A DNA stretch of 64,000 nucleotides from Rhizobium sp. AC27/96 (GTDB taxonomy: Bacteria > Pseudomonadota > Alphaproteobacteria > Rhizobiales > Rhizobiaceae). Shown piece by piece: positions 9,828 to 19,220 of this stretch (within the stretch, counting starts at the first letter, position 1; each line of letters begins with the position of its first letter). The translations under genes and the position numbers were made by a program. The notes below the pieces were generated by a model. The model was not told the origin of the DNA and did not search any database. It saw only the letters and a list, made by a program, of their open reading frames with translations. The stretch covers positions 434,001 to 498,000 of the forward strand of contig NZ_LXKN01000001.1 of the NCBI RefSeq assembly GCF_001692325.1. Direction: 5' to 3'.

Positions 9828-12218
9828 TCAGAACGTTGCGTCCTGGACGCTGCCAAGGTTGACGTCGCCGAGCGTGCGGAAGGTAAGTCGAGCGCCTATC
9901 GACCAATCGCTTGCAGCCTGGTTGGTCGAGTCCTTCTTGTTCAGGAACGAAATGTTCAGGATCGTGCACTCGTCCTCGTAGGAGAGACCGATACCCTGGC
10001 GGGTGACCTGGCTATTGTTGATATCGTAGCTGACCGTTCCGAAGACGGACCAGTATTCCTTGAACTTGATCTGAGCACGCGTCTGGATTTCATCCTGATT
10101 GCTCGTGAAGCCGTATTGCGGCTGGGCGGCAATATGCGTGTAGATCAAACTTGTCTGGAATATATCGTTCGAGAAGCCGAGCGATGTGTCACCACGACGG
10201 AAAGCGAAGTCCTTTTCATCGAAGCGGTAGGATGTCGCCAGCGAGATGCCCTGCGGCGTCGTCAGGCCGAACATCGTAACATAGTCGGAACGGGTGGTTT
10301 CAAGGCCCGAATCCGAGCCGACGCCCGCCAGATCCGTGGTGGCAAAGGAGTTACGTCCGGCAAGCTGATAGGACTGGCCGAAAATATGCTGCAACTTGTA
10401 GCCGTTGTCGAAGCTGCCCGTATAGCGCCAGCCGAGGTTGGCGCGCGTACCGCCTTCGACACGGTCAAAGCCGGAGAACTTGTCGCGGTCGAACAGGTTC
10501 GTCGCATCGAAGACGAAGCTCTGCGCATCCTCGTTCGGCAGTCTTCCGCCAAGCTGCTCGTCCGGGCGCACGTAAAGCTGCGCGATCGGCTCGAACACAT
10601 GCGTGCTGTTGCTCGTCGTGATGAGGAATGGATACTTGGCCTCGAGACCGGCCGTCACCATGCCACGCGTTGCAAAGTCACTGTCGTCGTAGTTGCCGGA
10701 GTAGGTGCCTGCCGTCGGCCCATTCATATCCAGGCCGTAAAGGTCGCCACGAGCTGCGGCCAACGGCGTCAGCACCAGACCACCATCAGTGGTAAAGGTG
10801 CGCTGCCACTGAAGCTCGGTGGTCAGGCGGGTATAGTCGCCCTTGAGGCCGAGATAACGGTCGTTCAGCCTAGGATTTAGGGGGTCGTCGCCGAGACTCG
10901 CAACATTATCCAAAACAGAGGTCTTGTCACGCGACAGATGCGTGAGGTTCATCGTTGCCGACAGCTCGCCGCCGTAAACCGATTTTGGATCGACATAGTG
11001 GTAGTCGATGCTCGGATAGACGTAAGCCTGCTGCTTCTGCGCCGTATCCTTGTTGTCGGCGTCCTGCTCGTTATAGTAGAAGGCGCGCATATCGAAATAG
11101 TTGCGCTTGCCCAGACCCGTCAAATAGGCCTGATTGATATGGGTGCTCTGGTTGAGACCATCCAGGCCATAGGTGCGCGAGAAGTTATTGTCGGTCTGCG
11201 CCATGACGTCCCAGCCGAAAGTCCAGCGGGGATTGATCCTGAAGTCTGCCTTGGACGAAATCATGCCGCGCGTTTTATGCTCGGCATCGCTGGTATCTGC
11301 GCTAAAGGCCTTTTGATCCATCTGGCTGATACCGGCGACGCGCAAAGTATGCGTACCGTTCTCGAAACGCTGACGGAACTCGCCTTCGAGCAACAGACCC
11401 TGGTTGGTAAAGCCAGTGGCAGTGACCGTCGCGTCCATGCTGGGCGAGATGACGTAATAGTAAGGAACCCTGACGCCGACGCCGAGGCGCTGCGAGACGC
11501 TGACCGACGGAAACAGGAAGCCGGACTTGCGCTTGACGGTGTTATCCGGAACTTCAACCCACGGCACATAGGCGATCGGCTGACCGAACAGCTCGAAACG
11601 GGCATGTTCCAGGCGGATGGTATGGGTTACGCCGTTCTGGACGACGCGTTGAGCCTTGACCTGCCACAGCGGCGCGCGGCCCTGTTCGGAGCAGGCCATG
11701 CAGGCCGTATAGACGCCTTTTGTCAGAATCAGCTGCGTGCCGCCCACGCGCTCACCCTTTTCGGCGACCATGCGTGTGTTGTCGGGCATCTCGACGCGCA
11801 GAGAATTGACGAAGCCGTCCGAGAAGCTGTCGGTGACATCCATTTTGTCACCGTACATGCGATTGCCGTCCGGGGTGATCAACTCGACATTGCCGAGAGC
11901 CGTCATCCGCCCGGATTTCTGATTATATTCAACTCTTTGGGCGACCATTCTATAGCCGCCATAGTTGATCTGAACGCCACCGTTGGCGGTGACGATCTGC
12001 GTGTCCTTATTATATATCAGCTCGTTCGACGACAAGACGAGCTTGGCGCCGTCCGGTACCTTCACCTTGACGGGAGAAGTTGCTGCACCGGCGCTGCTAT
12101 TATTATTGCTAGTCTGTGCATAAACTGCGACCGGGCTCATAATATACGCGCATGCGGCCGTGCCCGTGACAAGGGCAGCCACAATCTGTCTGATACTCTT
12201 GCGGTTGGCTGCCGCCAC
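9828..12218 (-). CDS. lptD: LPS-assembly outer membrane protein LptD
   Basis: The outer-membrane beta-barrel that inserts lipopolysaccharide into the outer leaflet, working with LptE and the Lpt bridge. The protein is 796 residues. It has a signal peptide (hydrophobic stretch about 14-34), an N-terminal LptA-like beta-jellyroll (about residues 55-150, with repeats such as NGGVQINYGGYRM), then a long barrel rich in aromatic and glycine residues. It contains a CMAC pair near residue 172 and a further Cys near the C-terminus (DECTILN), compatible with disulphide-dependent assembly. Translation starts at a GTG directly after the lptG stop (TAAGTG), with AGGAGG inside the end of lptG. This indicates tight coupling. 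Confidence 0.95.
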   Translation of the reverse strand: MAAANRKSIRQIVAALVTGTAACAYIMSPVAVYAQTSNNNSSAGAATSPVKVKVPDGAKLVLSSNELIYNKDTQIVTANGGVQINYGGYRMVAQRVEYNQKSGRMTALGNVELITPDGNRMYGDKMDVTDSFSDGFVNSLRVEMPDNTRMVAEKGERVGGTQLILTKGVYTACMACSEQGRAPLWQVKAQRVVQNGVTHTIRLEHARFELFGQPIAYVPWVEVPDNTVKRKSGFLFPSVSVSQRLGVGVRVPYYYVISPSMDATVTATGFTNQGLLLEGEFRQRFENGTHTLRVAGISQMDQKAFSADTSDAEHKTRGMISSKADFRINPRWTFGWDVMAQTDNNFSRTYGLDGLNQSTHINQAYLTGLGKRNYFDMRAFYYNEQDADNKDTAQKQQAYVYPSIDYHYVDPKSVYGGELSATMNLTHLSRDKTSVLDNVASLGDDPLNPRLNDRYLGLKGDYTRLTTELQWQRTFTTDGGLVLTPLAAARGDLYGLDMNGPTAGTYSGNYDDSDFATRGMVTAGLEAKYPFLITTSNSTHVFEPIAQLYVRPDEQLGGRLPNEDAQSFVFDATNLFDRDKFSGFDRVEGGTRANLGWRYTGSFDNGYKLQHIFGQSYQLAGRNSFATTDLAGVGSDSGLETTRSDYVTMFGLTTPQGISLATSYRFDEKDFAFRRGDTSLGFSNDIFQTSLIYTHIAAQPQYGFTSNQDEIQTRAQIKFKEYWSVFGTVSYDINNSQVTRQGIGLSYEDECTILNISFLNKKDSTNQAASDWSIGARLTFRTLGDVNLGSVQDATF

Positions 12219-13304
12219 TTAGCCGTCCTCCTGATGAAGCAGGATCGTTGCTCCGAATGCTAATGCGACGATCACGGGTATCCATGTCGCCACGAAGGGA
12301 GGAACCACTCCGCTGCTCCCGAATGCTTTTACAAGCACGGTGACAACATAAAGCACGAAGCCAGAGAGGATTCCACCCAGAATCACAGAGCGCGATTGGT
12401 TGAATCTGCTGAATTTTAGGGACACAGTTGCAGCGATCAGCGTCATGGCCACCAAAAGGAATGGCTGTGACAGCAGCGAATGAAACTGTGTTTCGAGTGC
12501 GTTGGTCGAGATGCCGAAGGAGCGCGCGACCTTTATTCGATTAGAAAGATCATAAAAAGCAATGGTTTCCGGCTGCGCCAGACGCTGAGAGACAAAATCT
12601 TGTTTCAGATTCGTACGGACCTGTATCGAACTTTTGTGATCCGGAATTTCACCCGGCCGACGTTCGACGACATTGTTAAGAAGCCAGTAACCATCTTCCA
12701 ATTTTGCCGACTCGCCATCCTGGCGAAGAACGATATTTCCCTGTGAATCGAAGTGGATAAACACAACGCCCTTTAGCGTCGTTCCGTTGTCCAGAATGGC
12801 CTTGGCACCGATAATCGTGTCGTCTTTCCCGCTCGATTGACGCAGCCACGGCACGGAAAGTGTATTGTGATAGGACGGATCGCCACGCAGATCGGCTTCC
12901 ATCGTTTCAGACAGCCGCTGTCCCCATGCCGCCACGGGATTTAGGGCGAGCATGGTCAAAAGACCAACACAGAAGGCGCCGATCACGAAGGGTGTCATGA
13001 ACTGCCAGACCGAGATGCCGGCCGCGCGGGCGATTACCAGTTCGCGGCGCCGGTTGAGCGCGATCAGCACCGTCATGCCGACGAAGAGCGCGATGAACGG
13101 CACCGTCTGCTGCATGATGAACGGCAGCCGAACCGCCGTCATTATCAGGCCGAGGGAGACAGTGTAGCCGGGCAACCCAGCGAGGCGGCCTGCTGTCTCG
13201 CTGAAATCGACGAGATAAACGATCGATATGACGCCCAGGAAGAACCAGAACGTGGTCACGACATAACGCGTGAAGAAGTAGCGTCCGAGCGTGCTGAAGA
13301 TCAT
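12219..13304 (-). CDS. lptG: LPS export ABC transporter permease LptG
   Basis: One of the two inner-membrane permease subunits of the LptB2FG complex that extracts LPS and passes it to LptC/LptA. The protein is 361 residues with the YjgP/YjgQ fold: two N-terminal transmembrane helices, a third near residue 105, a large periplasmic beta domain (about 130-260), and three C-terminal helices. Its start overlaps the lptF stop by four bases (ATGA). It abuts lptD downstream. LptF and LptG are similar; I assign G to this second gene by order and by its LGRYFFTRY start. Confidence 0.93.
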   Translation of the reverse strand: MIFSTLGRYFFTRYVVTTFWFFLGVISIVYLVDFSETAGRLAGLPGYTVSLGLIMTAVRLPFIMQQTVPFIALFVGMTVLIALNRRRELVIARAAGISVWQFMTPFVIGAFCVGLLTMLALNPVAAWGQRLSETMEADLRGDPSYHNTLSVPWLRQSSGKDDTIIGAKAILDNGTTLKGVVFIHFDSQGNIVLRQDGESAKLEDGYWLLNNVVERRPGEIPDHKSSIQVRTNLKQDFVSQRLAQPETIAFYDLSNRIKVARSFGISTNALETQFHSLLSQPFLLVAMTLIAATVSLKFSRFNQSRSVILGGILSGFVLYVVTVLVKAFGSSGVVPPFVATWIPVIVALAFGATILLHQEDG

Positions 13305-14479
13305 GCGCCGCTCCCGTTCGAATTGCCGGGTGCAGTGGGCAAGCGCTCCTGAACCTTCTGTCTCCAGTTGCTGAGGCGATTGCGGATCGATACCGGCATC
13401 GTCATTTTCCGGTTTCTCATCAGCAAGGCGATCGCTATCAGCGCCGCGGCGATATTAAGCCCGTAGAGAACACCGATGAAAGCAGGCGTACTCTCGATCT
13501 GGTTGGTGGCGTAGAAATCAGCCCAGCGCAGGGCAAAGGCCAGGGTCAGGGCCGACACCATGGGGTGCAGCCGTGCCTCGCGATGCGATCGCGCATCGCC
13601 GGCGATCACCAGGGAGATCAGCGCGAAGATGGCCGGAAGCGCCCAGTCGTTGAGGCGGCGGTGCAGTTCCGTCCTGTAGCCGGTGGGCTTTGCCTTGTAG
13701 TCCGCATCATTCGGATCTGGATTCAGCAGGAAGCTGAGGCTGCGGTCGCTGGCGCGCAAGGTCGCCTGGCCGCGGTTCTGCGTCATATCCGAGAGATCGA
13801 AGGAATAGGAATCGAACTTGATGACGGATACGTTGGCATCGGCCGTCTTGCGGTGAACTTCACCATCCTTCATCAGCAGCGACGAACCGCTCGGATCGAC
13901 AGCACCTTCCTTGGCATAATAGATGAGATCGAAAGCCGGATCGCGGGAATCCACCACGAACAGCCCCTTGAGGATGCGCCCCGACATGCGCTGGCTGATC
14001 TGCACGTACAGGCCGTCGTCGATACGCCGGAAATTCTTCTCTTCGATAACGGTGGAGAGAAGGTCTGCATAAGCCTCGGCCACCATCTGGCGCGCAGCAA
14101 CGCGCGCCTTGGGCTCGACCACATTGTCGACGAAGAAAGAGAAGGCGCTGACCGCGATCGCGAGAATCATGATCGGGCGAATGATGATGCTGCGTCTTGC
14201 GCCGGCCGCTTCCATGACCGTCAGCTCGGAATCGCTGTTCATAGCCGTCAGCGTCTGAGTGATGCCGATGACGAGTGCGAAGGGCAGAACGATCGGGATG
14301 ATGGTCGGCAGGATAAGGGTCGCGAGCTTTACGAACGATCCCATCGACTGGCCGCTGTCGGTCACGAGATTGATGCGCTGCAGCACCTGGGTCGTCCAGA
14401 TAATAGCAAGCACTGGCAGCAACGCCACCAGGAACATCATACCGACACGCCGTACGATATATGTTTCGAATAACTTCAT
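13301..14479 (-). CDS. lptF: LPS export ABC transporter permease LptF
   Basis: Partner permease of LptG in the LptB2FG inner-membrane LPS exporter. The protein is about 392 residues with the same six-helix, large-periplasmic-domain layout. I chose the ATG at 14479 (MKLFETYIVRR), which matches the family start; an upstream in-frame start adds six residues unlike the family. It is the first gene of lptF-lptG-lptD, with ATGA overlap to lptG. The ATPase lptB and the bridge genes lptA and lptC are not in the window. About 100 bases upstream separate it from the PAP2 phosphatase gene. Confidence 0.93.
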   Translation of the reverse strand: MKLFETYIVRRVGMMFLVALLPVLAIIWTTQVLQRINLVTDSGQSMGSFVKLATLILPTIIPIVLPFALVIGITQTLTAMNSDSELTVMEAAGARRSIIIRPIMILAIAVSAFSFFVDNVVEPKARVAARQMVAEAYADLLSTVIEEKNFRRIDDGLYVQISQRMSGRILKGLFVVDSRDPAFDLIYYAKEGAVDPSGSSLLMKDGEVHRKTADANVSVIKFDSYSFDLSDMTQNRGQATLRASDRSLSFLLNPDPNDADYKAKPTGYRTELHRRLNDWALPAIFALISLVIAGDARSHREARLHPMVSALTLAFALRWADFYATNQIESTPAFIGVLYGLNIAAALIAIALLMRNRKMTMPVSIRNRLSNWRQKVQERLPTAPGNSNGSGA

Positions 14480-14582
14480 GCCGGCCCTTAAACGCAAACG
14501 CTCTTCGGGCGAGCCGACAGAGATTCACTCTCATCTACGCTGTTTGCGTTTTTTTGGCGACAACCAACTCGCAAAAAAATCG

Positions 14583-15407
14583 TTAATTTTCCGAGATTCT
14601 TTTGTTGTGTGTCGTTTGAGATAATGCCAGCAGGGCCGCGAATATGACAAGCGAGGACAGCCAGCCGAGGACGGCATCGGAAAGATAATGCCCGCCAAAA
14701 GCCACCCGAAGTGCCGGAATCAGCAGGGAAACGGCCGCAATCGGCAGAGCGACGGCTGTCCGCAACGGTTGAGGGATGATGAAGATCAGGCAGAACAGCC
14801 AACCCGCAGCGGCAGCTTCGCCGGAGATGAACGAGCAATTGGTGACACATTTGCCGGCGAAGGATCCGGCATGCACGAAATCGAGCGTGCCGCCGAACAG
14901 ATCGGTTTGCCGGGGGCGAGGGCGGCCCGAGAAGGTTTTGAGCCACAGATTGACGACCAGCACCGGGCCGATCAGCAGGGAGCCGAGCGCAATCTTCAGG
15001 CTGCGCGCCCTGTTTTTGTTGAATGTGGCGCCGTGGTGCTGCCAGCATTGAAACAGCATCCAGCAGAGGACGAAGGCCGTAACATAGGGGAGCTGAAAAA
15101 ATACCTCCCGCAGGAAGCGCATGCGCGGATCGTCGCTGTAGGGAAAGAAGCCGCAAATCCGGTCAGGTTTGACAAGGGCGTGGCACTGCTCAGGCAGGAA
15201 AAACAGATTCGCGACGGCAAGGTCGATCTGTGGAAAGAGCGAAAACAAACCGAGTAGCGCCCACCACAGGCAGAAGAGGGCGACGAAGGCGTCGCCGGCC
15301 GTGCGCGGGCGCAGAATTTCGGGAAAGCGGTCTTCCCGGTTCAGGCTGTTAAAATCAATAATCAAGGCGGTTTCCGCTAAAAGAACAACACCGTCTGACG
15401 ACGACAA
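14583..15407 (-). CDS. PAP2-superfamily membrane phosphatase (possible lipid A phosphatase)
   Basis: Integral membrane phosphatase of about 274 residues with five or six predicted helices. PAP2 motifs are visible: KTFSGRPRPRQ (motif 1), FISGEAAAAG where PSGH is usual (motif 2, His replaced by Glu) and RVAFGGHYLSD (motif 3). The SGE variant, together with the lptFGD genes behind it on the same strand, suggests an LpxE/LpxF-like lipid A phosphatase of the kind known in Rhizobium. This assignment is inference. Undecaprenyl-diphosphate or phospholipid phosphatase activity is also possible. The start is uncertain: no ATG fits, and both TTG at 15407 and TTG near 15365 are plausible. Confidence 0.75.
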   Translation of the reverse strand: MSSSDGVVLLAETALIIDFNSLNREDRFPEILRPRTAGDAFVALFCLWWALLGLFSLFPQIDLAVANLFFLPEQCHALVKPDRICGFFPYSDDPRMRFLREVFFQLPYVTAFVLCWMLFQCWQHHGATFNKNRARSLKIALGSLLIGPVLVVNLWLKTFSGRPRPRQTDLFGGTLDFVHAGSFAGKCVTNCSFISGEAAAAGWLFCLIFIIPQPLRTAVALPIAAVSLLIPALRVAFGGHYLSDAVLGWLSSLVIFAALLALSQTTHNKRISEN

Positions 15408-15571
15408 AATCGATTATCGGGAGAGTTTAACCACACTAAATGACAGGGGTTTGAAGCCGCCGGTTTGCTTCATCGAGGAATGGCTTTGCCAAAGGGTTGT
15501 ATTCCCTAGGCAAACCTTGAATGATGGTTGCCTAATCCTTCTTCTGTAATTGCATGTTCATCGGAGCAGAA

Positions 15572-17068
15572 ATGTCTGTGAAATTCGAGATATCCTTCGC
15601 CAAGTCGGCCCGCCTCGGTGGTGGTCTGGCCATTCTCCTGAAAGACACGGATAGTGAGAGACCAGCGGGCGCGGAGAGCGCCGATCCGGCAAATGTGTTT
15701 GCCAAGGCCGCGCCCATTTCCGGCTTCAAGAGCAAGGCGTTGAGCAGCCTGGATATCATTGCGCCGGAGGGCGCTCCCGTTGATCGGATCATCGTCATTG
15801 GCACCGGCAAGGCCAAGAACCTGCAGGCGCATGACTGGCTGAAGCTCGGCGGCGGTGCCGCGGCCAAAATCCGCAATGTCGAGAAGGCCGCCATCTATAT
15901 AGATGCTCCGGGCCTCGAGGTGGGAGCCAAGGAGGCCGCCGATTTCGCATTGGGCATGCTGTTGCGCGCCTATAGCTTCGATACCTATAAGACGAAGAAG
16001 GGCGATGACGAGGAGAAGGGCAGCGCCCGCAAGGCCGTAAAGGTGACCATCGTTACCCAGGAAGCGGCTGCGGCGAAGAAGCTGTTTGCCGCCTCGGAAG
16101 CGATCGCCGGCGGCGTGATTCTTGCGCGCGATCTCGTCAACGAACCGCCTAATGTCCTCGGCCCGGTCGAATTTGCCGCGAAGGCCAAGGAGCTTGAGAA
16201 GCTTGGCGTCGAGGTAGAGATCCTGACCGAGCGCGAAATGCGCCGGCTTGGCATGGGCGCGCTGCTCGGTGTTGCCCAGGGTTCCGTCCGTCCGCCGCGC
16301 CTTGTCATAATGCAGTGGAAGGGCGGCAAGTCGAAAGACAAGCCCGTGGCCTTCATCGGCAAGGGCGTCGTCTTCGACACCGGCGGCATCTCCATCAAGC
16401 CGGCTGCCGGCATGGAAGACATGAAAGGCGACATGGGCGGGGCTGCCGCCGTCACCGGTCTGATGCATACACTTGCCGCGCGCGGGGCCAAGGTCAACGT
16501 CATCGGCGTTATCGGCCTTGTCGAGAATATGCCTGATGGCAACGCCCAGCGTCCGGGCGATATCGTCACCTCCATGTCGGGCCAGACGATCGAGATCATC
16601 AACACGGATGCCGAGGGTCGGCTCGTGCTCTGTGATGCGCTCTGGTACACCAATGACCGTTTCAAACCGCAATTCATGATCAACCTGGCGACCCTGACCG
16701 GCGCGATCCTCGTTGCCCTTGGCAACCTGCAGGCGGGCCTCTTCAGCAACGATGACAAGCTGGCGAACGAGCTGACGGCGGCAGGCCTCCTGACCGATGA
16801 GCGCCTGTGGCGCATGCCGCTCGGCAAGGACTACGACAAGATGATCGACAGCAAGTTCGCCGATATGAAGAATACCGGCGGCCGCTATGCCGGCTCGATC
16901 ACCGCCGCTCAGTTCCTCAAGCGCTTCGTTGGCGAGACGCCCTGGGCGCATCTCGATATTGCCGGTACGGCGATGGGCTCGGTGCAGGATGAGATCAATC
17001 AATCCTGGGGTTCCGGTTTCGGCGTTCGCCTGCTCGACGAGCTGGTCCGTGCCAACTACGAATCGTGA
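15572..17068 (+). CDS. pepA: Leucyl aminopeptidase PepA
   Basis: M17 family cytosolic metallo-aminopeptidase that removes N-terminal residues from peptides; family members can also bind DNA. The protein is 498 residues. The signature [14 protein letters not shown] and the metal-site segment [20 protein letters not shown] are intact. The ATG at 15572 ([12 protein letters not shown]) is preferred over one six codons upstream because CGGAGCAG lies before it. It is divergent from the PAP2 phosphatase, with about 165 bases between them for promoters. It is followed by holC, a linkage also found in gammaproteobacteria (pepA-holC). Confidence 0.96.
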   Translation: MSVKFEISFAKSARLGGGLAILLKDTDSERPAGAESADPANVFAKAAPISGFKSKALSSLDIIAPEGAPVDRIIVIGTGKAKNLQAHDWLKLGGGAAAKIRNVEKAAIYIDAPGLEVGAKEAADFALGMLLRAYSFDTYKTKKGDDEEKGSARKAVKVTIVTQEAAAAKKLFAASEAIAGGVILARDLVNEPPNVLGPVEFAAKAKELEKLGVEVEILTEREMRRLGMGALLGVAQGSVRPPRLVIMQWKGGKSKDKPVAFIGKGVVFDTGGISIKPAAGMEDMKGDMGGAAAVTGLMHTLAARGAKVNVIGVIGLVENMPDGNAQRPGDIVTSMSGQTIEIINTDAEGRLVLCDALWYTNDRFKPQFMINLATLTGAILVALGNLQAGLFSNDDKLANELTAAGLLTDERLWRMPLGKDYDKMIDSKFADMKNTGGRYAGSITAAQFLKRFVGETPWAHLDIAGTAMGSVQDEINQSWGSGFGVRLLDELVRANYES

Positions 17069-17100
17069 CCAGCAACGCTTTGTGAGATAGAAGAGGCGCC

Positions 17101-17550
17101 ATGACAGACGTTCTCTTCTATCACCTGACCGAATCGAAGCTTGAAGATGCCCTGCCGCCGCTCATCGACAAAAGTGTCGAGCGCGGCTGGCAGGTGGCCG
17201 TGCAGATGCGAGACCCGGCGCGGCGCGATATTCTCGATACCCATCTATGGACCTATCGCGAGGACAGCTTCCTGCCGCATGGCACGGATGAAGGCGAGAT
17301 GGCCGACCGCCAGCCGGTGCTGCTGACCGTCTCGCCTGACAATCTGAACAATGCCGCCGTGCGTTTCTTCATCGAAGGCGCTGAAGCGACTGATGTCGGG
17401 TCCTACCAGCGTGTTGTTCTGATGTTCGATGGTTACGACCAGGAGCAGCTGGAAAGCGCTCGGGCCCAATGGAAGCGGCTGAAAGGCGAGGGGCATAATC
17501 TCACCTACTGGCAGCAGAGCCAGGATGGTCGCTGGGAGAAAAAGGCCTAG
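17101..17550 (+). CDS. holC: DNA polymerase III subunit chi (HolC)
   Basis: Clamp-loader accessory subunit that links the replicase to single-strand binding protein. The protein is 149 residues, the family size. The N-terminus MTDVLFYHLTES, the DTHLWTYREDSFLPHG block and the LTVSPDNLNNA block match the family. It lies 32 bases after pepA with GAAGAGGCGCC before the ATG, so it is probably in the same transcript. It converges on the GrpB-like gene. Confidence 0.92.
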   Translation: MTDVLFYHLTESKLEDALPPLIDKSVERGWQVAVQMRDPARRDILDTHLWTYREDSFLPHGTDEGEMADRQPVLLTVSPDNLNNAAVRFFIEGAEATDVGSYQRVVLMFDGYDQEQLESARAQWKRLKGEGHNLTYWQQSQDGRWEKKA

Positions 17551-17580
17551 TAGGTCTCCCGCATTGCACGGAAAATGTGC

Positions 17581-18126
17581 CTACTGGCCTTCCGCCAGGA
17601 TCTTCTGGATAAAATCCTTCTTCGCCGCCGTATAAGCCGCGCGGTCATTGGCATATTTCGCTGCCAGCTCGACCTTCAGTGCCTCATAGGCATGGGCCAG
17701 GTCCGGCTCCCGACGCAAGCGATCGCGGAAAATAAGGAAGTTGCGCCAGGTCGTGCCACCATATTCGACCACATGCACCAGGTGCGTGCGGGTATTCCCC
17801 TCGATGTCGCGACCAAAAATATGGTCATCGGGGACGATATTGCTGCCGGCATAGATATAGCCGATGGATGCCATCGGCTCGATGCAGGCGAGGCCATCCT
17901 CGAAGCGCCGAACGCCCACGGCGATATCGATGATCGGCTTGGCCTTGATTTCCGGGACGGAGGTGCTGCCGAAGTGTTGCACGTCGACGGCAAGGTCGCC
18001 GAGCGCACCACGAATGGCAGCCTCTTCCAGCAAATAGGCTTCGTGCCAGCTCTGGTTCGGCTCGGCGAGCCTGACAGATTTGTTGCCGACGCCGAGCCCG
18101 AAGGTCTGTTCATGCTCCGATGCCAT
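17581..18126 (-). CDS. GrpB family protein (nucleotidyltransferase fold)
   Basis: About 181 residues, matching the GrpB/UPF0157 family, which shares the nucleotidyltransferase fold. Seen features are VQHFGSTSVPEIKAKPIIDIAVGV, which contains the GS and DID-like nucleotidyltransferase core, and the C-terminal block HLVHVVEYGGTTWRNFLIFRDRLR. No substrate is established for the family at large. I chose the ATG at 18126 because GGAG then has nine-base spacing; two ATG codons slightly upstream are possible. It stands alone between holC and the sugar dehydrogenase. Confidence 0.85.
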   Translation of the reverse strand: MASEHEQTFGLGVGNKSVRLAEPNQSWHEAYLLEEAAIRGALGDLAVDVQHFGSTSVPEIKAKPIIDIAVGVRRFEDGLACIEPMASIGYIYAGSNIVPDDHIFGRDIEGNTRTHLVHVVEYGGTTWRNFLIFRDRLRREPDLAHAYEALKVELAAKYANDRAAYTAAKKDFIQKILAEGQ

Positions 18127-18202
18127 AGGCATCATCTCCGATGAGGACTTTGTGCTAAGCTAGCACGTTGCGGATCGAATTGTCTTCATCGGGAAGCGCG
18201 TA

Positions 18203-19126
18203 TCAATCATAAAATGCTTCGATAAATTTGCGTTTGCCGAGCATGAAAGCATCGGCGACGTGCCGCAGCGGCGAAACGTCGACGTCGGAAGTTCCGGCTT
18301 TGACGATTTCCGCAAAACGGCGATAGAGCGAAGGATATTCGGCCTCAGGCGCCGAGAAGGTCAGTTCGCCGTTCACCGAAAGCTTGGAGCCGCCCTCGGC
18401 CAGAACCATCTGGCCGGCATCCGTCTCGGCGACGATATCCCAGCTCTGCTTGCCGGTCTGGCGCCAGTCGAATTCGGCATGAACCGGAAGCCCCTGACCG
18501 CTCTTGAAGTGCAGGTCGGCCGCGATCGGCGAATCGCGGTTTTCCGGAAATTCCAGTGTTGCGCCGGTCAGGAAAAGCGCCGGGAAAATATGCGTGACGA
18601 TCGACAGCGCGTTGATGCCGGGATCGAAAACTCCGAGCCCGCCGGCCTGCCAGATCCATTCCTGGTTCGGATGCCAGTGACGGACATCTTCCTTCCAGAT
18701 CACATGGACGCTGCGGATGGTCGTACCGGCGAGGAAAGTCTTTGCTGCCTCCACGGCCGGAGCATAGCGCGAATGCCAGCTTGCAAAGAGCGAGACGCCC
18801 TTGGCTTTTGCGAGATTTTCGAGATCCACTATTTCGCTCAGCGTCGCCCCCGGTGGCTTTTCCAGGAAGACGTGCTTCCCGGCCAGAAGCGCCTTGTAGG
18901 CCGCCTCGTAACGATATTGCGGCGGCATGCAGAGCGAAACGGCATCGATCGAAGGGACGGCGTCCAGCATGGTCTCGATAGTGGTGAAGGCCGGAATGCC
19001 CTCGACCGTGCCATGGCGGCTGGCCGTGGCGACCAGCTTGAAATCCGGATTGTTCGCGATGGACGGAAGGTGCTGGTCGCGGACGATCTTGCCGACGCCG
19101 ACAATAGCGAGGTTGATGGGGGACAT
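18203..19126 (-). CDS. L-arabinose/D-galactose 1-dehydrogenase (Gfo/Idh/MocA family)
   Basis: NAD(P)-dependent oxidoreductase of 307 residues with an N-terminal Rossmann motif (VGVGKIVRDQHLP, about residues 10-22) and the Gfo/Idh/MocA EKPPG motif near residue 94. Blocks such as WKEDVRHWHPNQEWIWQAGG and GVFDPGINALSIVT closely match, from memory, the Azospirillum brasilense L-arabinose 1-dehydrogenase that starts the non-phosphorylative arabinose pathway and also oxidises D-galactose. I therefore predict oxidation of these sugars to lactones. The other pathway genes (lactonase, dehydratases) are not in the window, so the gene is isolated. Its upstream region is AT-rich and likely a promoter. 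Confidence 0.82.
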   Translation of the reverse strand: MSPINLAIVGVGKIVRDQHLPSIANNPDFKLVATASRHGTVEGIPAFTTIETMLDAVPSIDAVSLCMPPQYRYEAAYKALLAGKHVFLEKPPGATLSEIVDLENLAKAKGVSLFASWHSRYAPAVEAAKTFLAGTTIRSVHVIWKEDVRHWHPNQEWIWQAGGLGVFDPGINALSIVTHIFPALFLTGATLEFPENRDSPIAADLHFKSGQGLPVHAEFDWRQTGKQSWDIVAETDAGQMVLAEGGSKLSVNGELTFSAPEAEYPSLYRRFAEIVKAGTSDVDVSPLRHVADAFMLGKRKFIEAFYD

Positions 19127-19220
19127 GGGTGTCTCTCGATTAGTATGATTATTAATCTGATCTTTATCAGAATGCTGCCAGTGGGCAAGGGTGACCAGGC
19201 ATGATCTCCGATGGAGCGAT

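Noticed and set aside
10938..12263. 441-codon plus-strand open frame opposite lptD
   Set aside because: Antisense to lptD, with no motif or ribosome site.
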